This document shows positions 1-8,710 of a stretch of DNA of 64,000 nucleotides, piece after piece. The stretch is taken from assembly GCF_016464425.1 (NCBI RefSeq), contig NZ_JADDKQ010000020.1, positions 62,001 through 126,000 on the forward strand. The letters run 5' to 3'. Source of the DNA: Actinotalea solisilvae (lineage in GTDB: Bacteria; Actinomycetota; Actinomycetes; Actinomycetales; Cellulomonadaceae). The translations under genes were made by a program, and so were the position numbers. How positions within the stretch are numbered: the first letter of the stretch is position 1; each line of letters starts with the position of its first letter. Under the pieces are notes generated by a model. That model searched no databases. It worked only from the letters and a program-made list of their open reading frames with translations, and had not been told where the DNA came from.

Positions 1-1733
1 GCCATGGTCGCCAGCCGCCCGCGCAGGGTCAGCGAGCCCTCGAGCGCGGCCAGCGTGCTCGGGGGCATCTCCGCCGCGGTCGGCTCGGTGCGCGGCAGCG
101 TGCCCCGCTCGACGTCCCCGCCGGACGCCGCGAGCAGCTCCTCGACCGGTGCCGTCCGGACCCAGGGGACGGAGCCCAGCGCGGCGAGCTGCGCCGCGAC
201 GACCGCCGGGTCGGCGTCCCAGTCGCGCGGGACGGTGACCAGGAGGTGCCGGCTCTCGCTGGGCCGCTCGGCCGTGACGACGGCGAGCTCGGCCAGGACG
301 TCCTGCACCGCCGTCGCGGGCGTGAGCTGCGGGTCGCGCGGCCGCGGCGCGTCGGTGTCGCCGGCCGCACCCGTCACCGCCCCGGACGCGAGGGCGCTCG
401 ACAGGCGCGCGTCCGGGACGAGGACGGTGACGTCGCCGGCGTCGGTCGTCACGGTCGTGCGGGCCGAGGGCGTGTAGGTGAGGTCGTCCGGGACGGACAG
501 GGCGCCCGGGCCGGTGACGACGGCGCGGGTCCCGCCGCGCATGCCGAAGGCCGCGGTCGTGAGGTCGGGCAGCGCCTCCGCGGGCAGGACGACGTCGGCG
601 CGCGCGTCGGCCGGCAGGCCGGCCGTCGGGGCGCTCTCCGCCGAGCGCCGCAGCGCGAGGTCCCACGGCCCCGCGCCGCGCGCGTGGGCGAGCGCCGCGA
701 CGTCCGTGTCCCCGTACGGCAGGAGCATGACCTCGCGGCCGGCCGCCGCGGTGGTGAGCGTCGCGGCCCACGCCGCCGTCGTGGTCGCCGCCGTCGTGGG
801 GCTGCCCGAGGTGCCGGGGGTGCCGGGGGTGCCGGCGGCGTCCGCCGGGTCCTGGGTGTCCCCGGCGTCCTCGGTGCCCGCGGCGTCCTCGGTGCTCCCG
901 GTGCCGTCGCCGTCCCCGGCGCCCGGGTCCGGCGCGCCCGTCCCGTGGGCCTGCTCGACGAGCCACGGGTCCACCACCCACGACACCGCCGGGTACGGCG
1001 CCGTCGCGACGAGCAGGTCGGCGAGCCGGCCGCCGGGCCGGGTCAGCGTCTCGAGCTCTGCCCGGAGCGGTGCGGGTCCGTCCTCGACCGCCGTCGCGTG
1101 GGGGTCGACCGCCGGGCCGACGACGGGCACGAGCAGGCTGACCGCGGTCGGCGAGAACGTCTGCTCGGGCAGCCAGATGGTGAACGTGCGCGCGAGGCCC
1201 AGGCGCGGCCGCGCGTCGTCGTCGCGGTCGACCACCTCGACCGCGAGGCCGCGCGGTCCCCACGCGGCGGAGGCGGCGAGCCCGACCGAGGCGGCGGGGA
1301 CCGTCGCGGTGAACGGGACCGACGCGCCCGGGGCCAGCGGACCGACGAGGTCGACGGTCACCAGCCGTGTGCCGGCCGCGGCGTCGTCGTCCGCGTCGCG
1401 CCAGGCGTCGAGCGAGGACCGCGTGAGGAAGGCGGAACGCGCGAGCCGCACGACGACGCGCGGGGTGCCGACGACGTCGTCGCCCGCGTTGCGCACGGTG
1501 CCCTGCACGACGAGGTCGCCGCCCGGCTGGAGCACGGACGTCAGCGCGTCGACGTCGACCTCGAGCGGCAGGCCGGGGTCCTCCTCGGGCGCGGCCTCGT
1601 CGGTGGCCTCGTCCTCCGTCGTCGCCGGGACGACGGCGACCGGCCGCCCCGCGGCGTCCACCGGCACCACCGCGCCCGCCGCGGCCGGGGCGCCGAGCAG
1701 CGCCGCGAGCACCAGCACGAGTGCCGCCCTCAT
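1..1733 (-). CDS. DUF6049 family secreted/membrane protein (3' part cut by window edge)
   Basis: The frame is open from an ATG at 1733 to the window edge (577 codons), so the C-terminus is missing. It begins with a signal peptide: a short charged start, then a Leu/Ala-rich core ending near APAAAGA. An acidic, Ala-rich linker follows, then a beta-rich region around residues 50-130 that reads like an extracellular adhesion-type fold. A GAGGGG Shine-Dalgarno overlaps the stop of the NUDIX gene, which ends 8 bases upstream, so the two genes look co-transcribed. In actinobacteria this family usually sits between a NUDIX gene and murJ, which encodes the lipid II flippase; murJ would be expected just outside the window. 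The role is unknown, though the context suggests the cell envelope. Family assignment is from sequence character and gene order. Confidence 0.75.
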   Translation of the reverse strand, partial: MRAALVLVLAALLGAPAAAGAVVPVDAAGRPVAVVPATTEDEATDEAAPEEDPGLPLEVDVDALTSVLQPGGDLVVQGTVRNAGDDVVGTPRVVVRLARSAFLTRSSLDAWRDADDDAAAGTRLVTVDLVGPLAPGASVPFTATVPAASVGLAASAAWGPRGLAVEVVDRDDDARPRLGLARTFTIWLPEQTFSPTAVSLLVPVVGPAVDPHATAVEDGPAPLRAELETLTRPGGRLADLLVATAPYPAVSWVVDPWLVEQAHGTGAPDPGAGDGDGTGSTEDAAGTEDAGDTQDPADAAGTPGTPGTSGSPTTAATTTAAWAATLTTAAAGREVMLLPYGDTDVAALAHARGAGPWDLALRRSAESAPTAGLPADARADVVLPAEALPDLTTAAFGMRGGTRAVVTGPGALSVPDDLTYTPSARTTVTTDAGDVTVLVPDARLSSALASGAVTGAAGDTDAPRPRDPQLTPATAVQDVLAELAVVTAERPSESRHLLVTVPRDWDADPAVVAAQLAALGSVPWVRTAPVEELLAASGGDVERGTLPRTEPTAAEMPPSTLAALEGSLTLRGRLATM

Positions 1734-1741
1734 CGGACCCC

Positions 1742-2293
1742 TCACTCGGCCTCGCCCGCGAGCACCGCGCTCGCAGCCTGCGCCAGGCGGCGCTCGTTCG
1801 GGTAGGCGAGGCGGTCGGGCAGGTCGCAGAGCGCGACCCACGCCACGTCCTCGGCCTCCTGGTCGGGGTCCCCCTCGACGCTCAGCACGCCGCCGGTCGC
1901 CTCGAGCAGGAAGTGGTGCACGACCTTGTGCACACGCCGGTCCTCGCCGGTGAACCAGTAGTCGATGGTGCCCAGCCGGCGCACGACCTGCCCGAGGATC
2001 CCCGTCTCCTCCGCGATCTCGCGCACGGCAGCCTCGGCCGGGGTCTCGGTGCCCTCCAGGTGGCCCTTGGGCAGGCACCACTCGAGGCGGCCGGCCCGGT
2101 TGCGGCGCGCGATCACCGCCGCGTGGGCAGTGCCCGCGTCCCGCGCGACGACGAGCCCGCCGGCTGACGTCTCCTCGACCACCGGCAGCGTGTGCACCGG
2201 GCGCCGCACCACGCGGGCGTCGATCCGCAGCGCGTGGCCACCGGGCGGGGTGGGCACAGGGCCCGGCCGCGGGTGGGGAACGGCGCTGGACAT
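1742..2293 (-). CDS. NUDIX hydrolase
   Basis: The 183-residue protein carries a complete Nudix box (GX5EX7REUXEEXGU) around residues 84-106: GHLEGTE, then RE, then EETG. Members hydrolyse nucleoside diphosphate derivatives; the substrate cannot be read from sequence. The first 40 residues are Pro-rich and probably disordered. The gene is divergent from cca and upstream of the DUF6049 gene, an arrangement common in actinobacteria and sometimes annotated as MutT-like. I chose the ATG at 2293 because a TACAGT hexamer lies exactly 6 bases upstream, as expected for a leaderless message, and no good Shine-Dalgarno is present. A much longer upstream frame antisense to cca is rejected as a GC artefact. 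Confidence 0.88.
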   Translation of the reverse strand: MSSAVPHPRPGPVPTPPGGHALRIDARVVRRPVHTLPVVEETSAGGLVVARDAGTAHAAVIARRNRAGRLEWCLPKGHLEGTETPAEAAVREIAEETGILGQVVRRLGTIDYWFTGEDRRVHKVVHHFLLEATGGVLSVEGDPDQEAEDVAWVALCDLPDRLAYPNERRLAQAASAVLAGEAE

Positions 2294-2299
2294 GCCGCC

Positions 2300-2305
2300 A
2301 CTGTA
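2300..2305 (-). promoter_or_regulatory. -10 box for leaderless NUDIX transcript
   Basis: TACAGT on the minus strand sits 6 bases before the ATG at 2293, which would place the transcription start at or next to the A of the start codon. No matching -35 hexamer is obvious. It lies in the 123-base divergent gap shared with cca. Confidence 0.5.
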
Positions 2306-2416
2306 ACGACCGCCGTCCGTCGGGCCGCCGTGCGGGCACCCGCGTCCGCCGGCCCTGTGGACGACCGGGGCGGGCCGGCGCGAGCGCGGCCCCGCCGTCT
2401 GGCACCCTGGTGTCCC

Positions 2417-3946
2417 GTGCCGACCTCCTCCGCGACCCCGCCTCCCGCCCCCGGCGCCGGCGCGTCCGACGCGCTCGCGGCGCTGCGGCGGCGCGCCCTC
2501 ACCGTCATCGCGGAGCTCGCGCCGGCCGCGATCGAGCTGGGCGAGGCGTTCGCGGCGGCCGGCCACGAGCTCGCGCTCGTCGGCGGGCCGGTCCGGGACG
2601 CGTTCCTCGGCCGGGCGAGCCAGGACCTCGACTTCGCGACGTCGGCGTCGCCGGACCAGACCCAGGCGGTCCTGGCCGTGTGGGGCGACGCGCACTGGGA
2701 CATCGGACGCGAGTTCGGCACCATCGGCGCCCGTCGCTTCGCACGCGGCGGCGCGCCCGACGTCGTCGTCGAGGTGACGACCTACCGCACGGACGAGTAC
2801 GACCGCACCTCGCGCAAGCCCGTGGTCGCGTTCGGCGACTCGCTCGAGGGCGACCTCTCGCGGCGGGACTTCACGGTCAACGCGATGGCGGTGCGCCTGC
2901 CGGCGCTGACGTTCGTCGACCCGTTCGACGGCCTCGCCGACCTCGCGCGCGGCGTGCTGCGCACCCCGGTCACGGCCGAGCAGTCCTTCGACGACGACCC
3001 GCTGCGCATGATGCGCGCCGCGCGCTTCGTCGCCCAGCTCGGCTTCACGCTGCACGACGACGTCCGCACCGCGATCGAGCGGATGGCGGACCGCCTCTCG
3101 ATCGTCTCGGCCGAGCGCGTCCGCGACGAGATCGTCAAGCTCATGCTCGCGCCGGACCCGCGTCCGGGCCTCACCGCGCTCGTGGACACGGGCCTGGCCG
3201 ACGTCGTGCTGCCCGAGCTGCCCGCGCTGCGCCTCGAGATCGACGAGCACCACCGGCACAAGGACGTCTACCAGCACTCCCTCACGGTGCTCGCGCAGGC
3301 GATCGACCTCGAGACGGGCACGCACGAGCGACCCACCGGGCCCGTGCCCGGGCCGGACCTCGTGCTCCGGCTCGCGGCGCTGCTCCACGACATCGGCAAG
3401 CCCGCGACCCGGCGGTTCGAGGCCGGCGGCGGCGTGAGCTTCCACCACCACGAGGTGGTCGGCGCCAAGATGGCCGCCCGCCGGCTCAAGGCGCTGCGGT
3501 TCGACAAGGAGACGGTCCAGGCCGTCGCACGGCTCACGGAGCTGCACCTGCGCTTCCACGGCTACGGCGAGAGCGGCTGGACGGACTCGGCGGTGCGCCG
3601 GTACGTCACGGATGCCGGCCCGCTGCTCGAGCGGCTGCACCGCCTCACGCGGTCGGACTGCACCACGCGGAACCGGCGGAAGGCCGAGCGCCTGTCCTTC
3701 GCGTACGACGACCTCGAGCGCCGCATCGCGGAGCTGCGGGAGAGGGAGGAGCTCGCGGCGATCCGCCCGGACCTCGACGGCGAGCAGATCATGGCGGTCC
3801 TCGGCCTGCGCCCGGGACGGGAGGTCGGGGAGGCCTACCGCTGGCTGCTCGAGCTGCGCATGGAGCACGGCCCGCAGGACCCGGCGGACGCCGAGCGCGC
3901 GCTGCGGGAGTGGTGGGCGCAGCGGACGGCCGGGACCCCGGAGTGA
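2417..3946 (+). CDS. cca: CCA tRNA nucleotidyltransferase
   Basis: This 509-residue enzyme adds or repairs the 3' CCA end of tRNAs in the cytoplasm. The class II nucleotidyltransferase core is plain: the GGPVRD signature near residue 58 and the metal-binding DLDFATSA a few residues later. A poly(A) polymerase/tRNA head RNA-binding region follows, then an HD domain with LLHDIGKP near residue 320 and HHHEVVGAKMA just after it, typical of the actinobacterial form that fuses the two. The start is the GTG at 2417; the frame is open further upstream, but homology-like sequence begins only here. There is no clear Shine-Dalgarno, and a weak CACCCT hexamer lies 8 bases upstream. The denV-like gene follows after 10 bases. 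Confidence 0.95.
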   Translation: MPTSSATPPPAPGAGASDALAALRRRALTVIAELAPAAIELGEAFAAAGHELALVGGPVRDAFLGRASQDLDFATSASPDQTQAVLAVWGDAHWDIGREFGTIGARRFARGGAPDVVVEVTTYRTDEYDRTSRKPVVAFGDSLEGDLSRRDFTVNAMAVRLPALTFVDPFDGLADLARGVLRTPVTAEQSFDDDPLRMMRAARFVAQLGFTLHDDVRTAIERMADRLSIVSAERVRDEIVKLMLAPDPRPGLTALVDTGLADVVLPELPALRLEIDEHHRHKDVYQHSLTVLAQAIDLETGTHERPTGPVPGPDLVLRLAALLHDIGKPATRRFEAGGGVSFHHHEVVGAKMAARRLKALRFDKETVQAVARLTELHLRFHGYGESGWTDSAVRRYVTDAGPLLERLHRLTRSDCTTRNRRKAERLSFAYDDLERRIAELREREELAAIRPDLDGEQIMAVLGLRPGREVGEAYRWLLELRMEHGPQDPADAERALREWWAQRTAGTPE

Positions 3947-3956
3947 GGTCCGGCGC

Positions 3957-4472
3957 GTGAGGCTCTGGTCGGTGCACCCGCGCTACCTCGACCGCCAGGG
4001 GCTCACGGCCGCGTGGCGCGAGGGCCTCCTCGCGCAGAAGGTCCTCACGGGCACGACGAAGGGGTACCGCAACCACCCGCAGCTGCGGCGGTTCCGCGTG
4101 GGCGACGTGCAGCCCGTCCCGCCGGGCGAGCCGCCGCTCGACCCGGGCGCGCCGGTCCTCACCTTCCTCCACGGCGTCGCCGACGAGGCCGTGCGCCGCG
4201 GCTACTCCTACGACCGCGGCCTGCTGCTCGGCCCGCCCGACGCCGAGCTGCGGCTCGAGGTGAGCGAGGGGCAGCTCGCGCACGAGTGGCTGCACCTGCG
4301 CCTCAAGCTCGCGCGCCGCAGCCCGGACGTGCTCGCGCGGTGGCGCGACGTCGGCCTGCCCGACCCGCACCCCCTGTTCGACGTCGTGCCCGGGCCGGTC
4401 GCCGACTGGGAGGTCGTCACCGACCTCACGGAGCCGCCCGACCCGGGCACCTCGGGAGCCGCGCGTCCCTAG
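3957..4472 (+). CDS. Pyrimidine dimer DNA glycosylase/endonuclease V family protein
   Basis: The 171-residue protein matches the T4 DenV-like family (pyrimidine dimer DNA glycosylase) in its opening: RLWSVHPRYLD, then GLTAAWREGLLAQKVL, then TKGYRNHPQLRRF. In this family these segments hold the N-terminal catalytic amine and helix residues that recognise UV dimers, with base excision by an AP-lyase mechanism. Activity is inferred; many bacterial members are uncharacterised. It starts at a GTG preceded by GGAGTGAGG, which overlaps the end of cca, so it is probably expressed from the cca transcript. Its TAG stop shares the palindrome CTAG with the stop of the convergent phosphoesterase. A photolyase for the same lesion is encoded at 32.8-34.3 kb. 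Confidence 0.82.
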   Translation: MRLWSVHPRYLDRQGLTAAWREGLLAQKVLTGTTKGYRNHPQLRRFRVGDVQPVPPGEPPLDPGAPVLTFLHGVADEAVRRGYSYDRGLLLGPPDAELRLEVSEGQLAHEWLHLRLKLARRSPDVLARWRDVGLPDPHPLFDVVPGPVADWEVVTDLTEPPDPGTSGAARP

Positions 4473-6427
4473 GGCGTCCGCGCGACGAGGTCGTCGACGC
4501 GCACCGTGAACGGCGCGTTGGTGGTCGAGGACGACAGGTAGGCGTTGAGGCCCACCGAGCCTGCCGCCTGGAGCCCTGCCGTCGCGTCGGTCACCGACAC
4601 CTGCCAGGTCGTCGGCTCGGGCGTGCCCGCGCGCCACACGCGCGCTCGCAGCGTGGTCGGGCCGGCCCCGACGGCCTGCGTCCGCACGAGCAGCTGCTCG
4701 CCCGTGCCCAGCGTCAGCCCCGGCACGACGGCGGGCGCGACCAGCGCCGTCTCCGTCGACCCGGCCGTCCGCGCGAGCCCGAGCGCCACGACGCCGTTGG
4801 TCCGCAGCCGGACGTTCGCCCGGTACTCGCCGATGCCGGCCACGCGCCGCGTGCCGACCGTGAGGTAGACACCTCCGCCGGTGACGGGCTTGTCCGTGCT
4901 CACCGCGAGCGCGAGGTCGGTGCCGGCGGACGTCGCGTCCGGCAGTGCCGCGTCGAGGGTCCGGCCCGCGGTCGAGAACTTGAGCTGCGCGGCCCCGCTC
5001 GCGACGGCGTACTGCGTCGTGCTCCCGCTCACGCGCCAGACGCCGCCGACGTCGGCCGTGCCGAGGCCCGTGGCGACGGTGCGGCCGAACGCGTCCGCCG
5101 CGAAGGGCGGCGCGGTCGCGGTGACGCTCACCGTGCGCGTCGCGGTGGCGGTCGCGCCGTCGTCGTCGGTCACCGTGAGGACGACCTGGCGCGTGCCCGC
5201 GGTCGCGTAGGTGTGCTGGACGGTCGCGCCGGTCGCCGTCGCGCCGTCGCCGAGGTCCCACGACCACGAGGCGACCGTGCCGTCGGGGTCCGACGACGCC
5301 GACCCGTCGAACGAGCACGCGAGCGCGGTGCACGCGGAGGTGAAGGACGACGTCGGCGCGACGTTGCCGCCCGTGGGCGCCGTGATCGTGAAGGCGTCGG
5401 TGAACGAGCCCCCGGTCGCGCGGACGAAGCGTGCGCTGAGGCTCGTCTCCGTGACGTCCATCGCGAGGACGCCCCACGTCGCGGTGGCGAGCCCGGACGA
5501 CGCGGCGAAGTACGGCGCCTCGCCGTCGGCCGTGTCGACGGCCCGCTGCGACTGGCCGCCCGTGCCGACCGTCGCGAAGACCGTGCCCGCGCCCCGGACC
5601 ATGGTCGCGTCGGCGTCGGCGACGCAGTCGGTGTCCGCCGTGCCGGTGGCGAGCGAGGCGCAGCCCGGCCGCAGCGCGAGCTGGTGCGTGCGCTGGTAGA
5701 GGTGCTCGTGGCCGTTGAGCACCAGGTCGACCTTGGTGCTCAGCAGGAGGTCCGTGAGGTCGGTGCCCGGGTCGCACGAGTACTCGCCGAGGGACACGCA
5801 CGGCTTGTGCAGGCTCACGACGACCCAGGGGACGCCGTCGGCCCGCGCGTCGGCGATCGCGGCCGCGGTCCACTGGTAGCGCGGCGTGCCGGCGCTGTAG
5901 TCGTACGTCCCGTCGGGGAAGGTCAGGGCGGGCGAGATCGCGATGAGGCGCACGAGCGGGTCGGCCGCGGGGACGTCCACGTACCACTGGCGTCCGTAGG
6001 TCCCGACCATGCCCGGGAGCTGGTTGGGCAGGCACGCGGCGAACTCGTTGATGTGGCCGTCCTGGCCGTTGGACTCGTGGTTGCCCGCGACGAGCTCGAA
6101 CGGGAACCCCGCGCCGACGTGCTCGGTGACGAGGTCGCACCAGGCCTGCTCGCCGCCCGGGTCGCCGTAGGAGAGGTCGCCGAGCGCGATGTTCGCGTCG
6201 GGGGCGAGCGACGCCGTCGTCGTCAGGACGGCGCGCGTGTTGGCGTTCTGGGCGTAGTCGCCCGCGGCGGTGAGGGTGACGGTGCCGGGCACGCCGGCCG
6301 CGGCGACCGGACCCGCGGCGGGCGCGCTGCCGCCCGGCGAGCCGGAGGGCGCGGCCGTGAGGACGGTGACCCCGAGCGCCACGAGGGCGAGGACCGTCGC
6401 GGGAGTGCGGGCGCTGCGTCGAGCCAT
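4469..6427 (-). CDS. Secreted metallophosphoesterase with PKD domain
   Basis: This 652-residue exported protein has a signal peptide at residues 1-35 (RR near the start, long hydrophobic run). A calcineurin-like metallophosphoesterase domain at about 50-330 shows GDYAQN, ALGDLSYGD, AGNHES, SLHKP and NGHEHLYQR, which supply the dinuclear metal ligands. A PKD domain at about 365-440 has the WDLGDG signature, and a C-terminal 200-residue beta-rich region resembles a concanavalin-type module. The protein probably cleaves phosphate esters outside the cell, with the accessory domains for binding polymers or the wall; the substrate is unknown. The start is ATG with a GGAGG Shine-Dalgarno 7 bases before it. 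It stands alone between convergent and tandem neighbours. Confidence 0.85.
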   Translation of the reverse strand: MARRSARTPATVLALVALGVTVLTAAPSGSPGGSAPAAGPVAAAGVPGTVTLTAAGDYAQNANTRAVLTTTASLAPDANIALGDLSYGDPGGEQAWCDLVTEHVGAGFPFELVAGNHESNGQDGHINEFAACLPNQLPGMVGTYGRQWYVDVPAADPLVRLIAISPALTFPDGTYDYSAGTPRYQWTAAAIADARADGVPWVVVSLHKPCVSLGEYSCDPGTDLTDLLLSTKVDLVLNGHEHLYQRTHQLALRPGCASLATGTADTDCVADADATMVRGAGTVFATVGTGGQSQRAVDTADGEAPYFAASSGLATATWGVLAMDVTETSLSARFVRATGGSFTDAFTITAPTGGNVAPTSSFTSACTALACSFDGSASSDPDGTVASWSWDLGDGATATGATVQHTYATAGTRQVVLTVTDDDGATATATRTVSVTATAPPFAADAFGRTVATGLGTADVGGVWRVSGSTTQYAVASGAAQLKFSTAGRTLDAALPDATSAGTDLALAVSTDKPVTGGGVYLTVGTRRVAGIGEYRANVRLRTNGVVALGLARTAGSTETALVAPAVVPGLTLGTGEQLLVRTQAVGAGPTTLRARVWRAGTPEPTTWQVSVTDATAGLQAAGSVGLNAYLSSSTTNAPFTVRVDDLVARTP

Positions 6428-6541
6428 GACGACCTCCGGGCCTGGGGAGCCCCCCTTGCCGCCTGTCCTACCGCAGAAACGGACAATGCGGAACGCCCGT
6501 GCCGGTGTCGATCTTCCCCGGGCGTCGCCGGCCGGGCCGGG

Positions 6542-8698
6542 TCAGGCGGTGGTGCGGCGGACGACCAGGACGCAGACGTCGTCCTCCTGCGCGTTCCCGG
6601 TGAGCACGTCGACGAGGTGGTCGCACACGCCCTGGGCGTCGAGGCCGTCCGGGAGCGTCTCGAGCGTCGCCCTCAGGTCGTCGAGGCCCTGGCGCAGCGC
6701 ACGGTCGCGCCGCTCGACCAGCCCGTCCGTGTAGACCACGAGCACGGCGCCCGGCTCGAGCTCGACGACGGCCTCGACCGGCTCCGGCGCGATCGTCGCG
6801 ACCCCGACGGGCGTCGTGAGCGCGCCGTCGAGCGCCACGACCGTGCCGTCGGCGGCGCGCAGGAACGGCGGCGGGTGCCCCGCGCGGCTGTAGCGCAGGG
6901 TGCTGCCCTCGAGGCGCAGGTACACGCACGTCGCGACGTCGGCCATGCCGAGGCCCTGGACGAGCTCGTCGAGGCGCGCGACGACGCTGCCCGCGTCCTC
7001 GCCGGACCAGGCGTAGGAGCGGAGCACGGACCGCAGCTGGCCCATGGACGCCGCAGCCCGCAGGTCGTGCCCGACGACGTCGCCCACGGCGAGGCCCACG
7101 GCGCCGTCGGGCAGCGGGAGGACGTCGAACCAGTCCCCGCCCACCTGCGACCGGTGCATCGCGGGTACGTACGCCGCGGCGACGTCGAGCCCCGGCACGT
7201 CCGGCAGCGCGGGGAGGAGGCTGCGCTGGAGCGTGAGGGCGGCGTCCTGCTCGCGCTGGTAGAGGCGCACGTTGTCGAGGCCGAGGCCCGCACGGTGGCC
7301 GATGTGCGCGGCCGTGATGACCTGCTCCTGGGTGAAGCCGTCGGTCGCCGCGTCGACGAGCGTGAGGACGCCGAGCACGCGGTCGCGCGCGCGGAGCGGC
7401 ACGACCATGGCGGAGCCCAGGCCCAGGCGCTCGAGCAGGGCGAGCTGGGTCGGGGTCGTGCGGCCCGGGAGCGAGGCGATGTCGACGGGGAACGGCGCGG
7501 CGACGTGCGTCGCGTCGCTGCGCAGCGCCCGCCGGACGACGCGGGACCGCGTGAGCCAGCCGACGTCCTCGTGCTCGAGCGCGGCGGCGTCGTCCGCGTG
7601 CTCGGGCTCGCGCGAGACGATGTGCAGGCGGTCGAACTGCCCGCGGTCGTTGGTCACGGCGACGAAGCCCCACGTCGCGAGGCGGGGTACGGTGATCTCC
7701 GCGAGCGCGCGGACCGCGGCGGTGTAGTCGAGGTGCTGCGCGAGCTCCTGGCTCACCTCCGCCAGGAGCTGGAGCCGGCCGCTCGCGACGCGCACCTCGT
7801 CGAGGGCCGCCTCGCGCGCGAGCTGGGCGTGCACGCGCTCGGTGACGTCGGCCTGGATGCCGACGTGGTGCGTCACGTTGCCGTCGGCGTCGACGACGGG
7901 GCTGATGACCACCTGGTTCCAGAACGGCGTGCCGTCCTTGCGGTAGTTGAGGAGGGTGTCGGCGATGGTCGTGCCGCTGCGGAGCGCCTCGCGGATGCGG
8001 TCGACGACGGCCGGGTCGGTGTCCGGGCCCTGGAGGAAGCGGCAGTTGGTGCCCAGGACGTCGGCCGCGCTGTAGCCGGTCACGCGCTCGAAGGCGGGGT
8101 TGACCCAGATCAGCGGGTCGTCGGGCTGGTGCGGGTCGGAGATGGTGAAGGAGAGGTCGCTCGCGATGGCGGCGCGCGCGTGGAGGTCGTCGCCGAGCTC
8201 CTGGAGCGCGTGGACCTCGGGACCCTCGCGGAGCGGGAGCAGGATCACGAGGGCCCGGCGCGCGAGCGGCGCGGGCGCGTCGACCAGCGGCACGCCGACC
8301 ACCCAGAGCGCCTCCCGCGGCGCCGACGTGTCCGACGCGCGCTCCGCGCTGATCTCGATGCCGCGCGCGGGCGTCCCGCCCGCGACCGTGCCGAGCGTCC
8401 GCAGGCCCTCCTCGAGCGGGACCCCGTCGGCGCTGTGCAGGCCCGCCGCGCGCGACCACTCGGCGAGCGGGACGGGCAGGTGCAGGCCCGGCGCGAGCTC
8501 GGTCGCGAGGAGGTTGGCGAACACGACGGTCCCGGCGTCGAGGTCCACCAGGAGCGTCGCCGCGGGGCGGTCGTTGAGGACCTCGGCGACCGTCGTGGGG
8601 GCGTGGTGACCGCCCGACGGTCCGGCGACGATCGGGATGGCCACGGGAGCCGGCAGGGCCTCGCCCGACGCCGGCCCGGAGACGGTCACGTCAGGCAC
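6542..8698 (-). CDS. LOV-GAF-SpoIIE (PP2C) photoreceptor serine phosphatase
   Basis: The 718-residue cytoplasmic protein has a PAS domain at about 170-290 containing GTNCRFLQG, the flavin-binding LOV core motif; Cys219 would be the photo-adduct cysteine. Residues NCRFLQ, the following R(E)ALR and LNYRKDGTPFWN match LOV domains. A GAF domain follows at about 320-480, then a SpoIIE-type PP2C phosphatase at about 495-715 with GGDWFD, VGDVVGHD and YTDGLVER supplying metal ligands. The N-terminal 160 residues may hold a degenerate PAS. Known relatives dephosphorylate anti-sigma-factor antagonists, so this could link blue light to a general stress pathway; that is inference, as no RsbV/RsbW partner is nearby. 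The GTG start has TAGAAT 6 bases upstream, and the MFS gene ends 9 bases upstream. Confidence 0.88.
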   Translation of the reverse strand: MPDVTVSGPASGEALPAPVAIPIVAGPSGGHHAPTTVAEVLNDRPAATLLVDLDAGTVVFANLLATELAPGLHLPVPLAEWSRAAGLHSADGVPLEEGLRTLGTVAGGTPARGIEISAERASDTSAPREALWVVGVPLVDAPAPLARRALVILLPLREGPEVHALQELGDDLHARAAIASDLSFTISDPHQPDDPLIWVNPAFERVTGYSAADVLGTNCRFLQGPDTDPAVVDRIREALRSGTTIADTLLNYRKDGTPFWNQVVISPVVDADGNVTHHVGIQADVTERVHAQLAREAALDEVRVASGRLQLLAEVSQELAQHLDYTAAVRALAEITVPRLATWGFVAVTNDRGQFDRLHIVSREPEHADDAAALEHEDVGWLTRSRVVRRALRSDATHVAAPFPVDIASLPGRTTPTQLALLERLGLGSAMVVPLRARDRVLGVLTLVDAATDGFTQEQVITAAHIGHRAGLGLDNVRLYQREQDAALTLQRSLLPALPDVPGLDVAAAYVPAMHRSQVGGDWFDVLPLPDGAVGLAVGDVVGHDLRAAASMGQLRSVLRSYAWSGEDAGSVVARLDELVQGLGMADVATCVYLRLEGSTLRYSRAGHPPPFLRAADGTVVALDGALTTPVGVATIAPEPVEAVVELEPGAVLVVYTDGLVERRDRALRQGLDDLRATLETLPDGLDAQGVCDHLVDVLTGNAQEDDVCVLVVRRTTA

Positions 8699-8704
8699 AC
8701 GCCG

Positions 8705-8710
8705 ATTCTA
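8705..8710 (-). promoter_or_regulatory. -10 box for leaderless LOV-phosphatase transcript
   Basis: TAGAAT on the minus strand lies 6 bases before the GTG at 8698. Its first three bases are also the TAG stop codon of the upstream MFS gene, so the LOV gene may have its own promoter in addition to read-through from the MFS gene. Confidence 0.5.
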
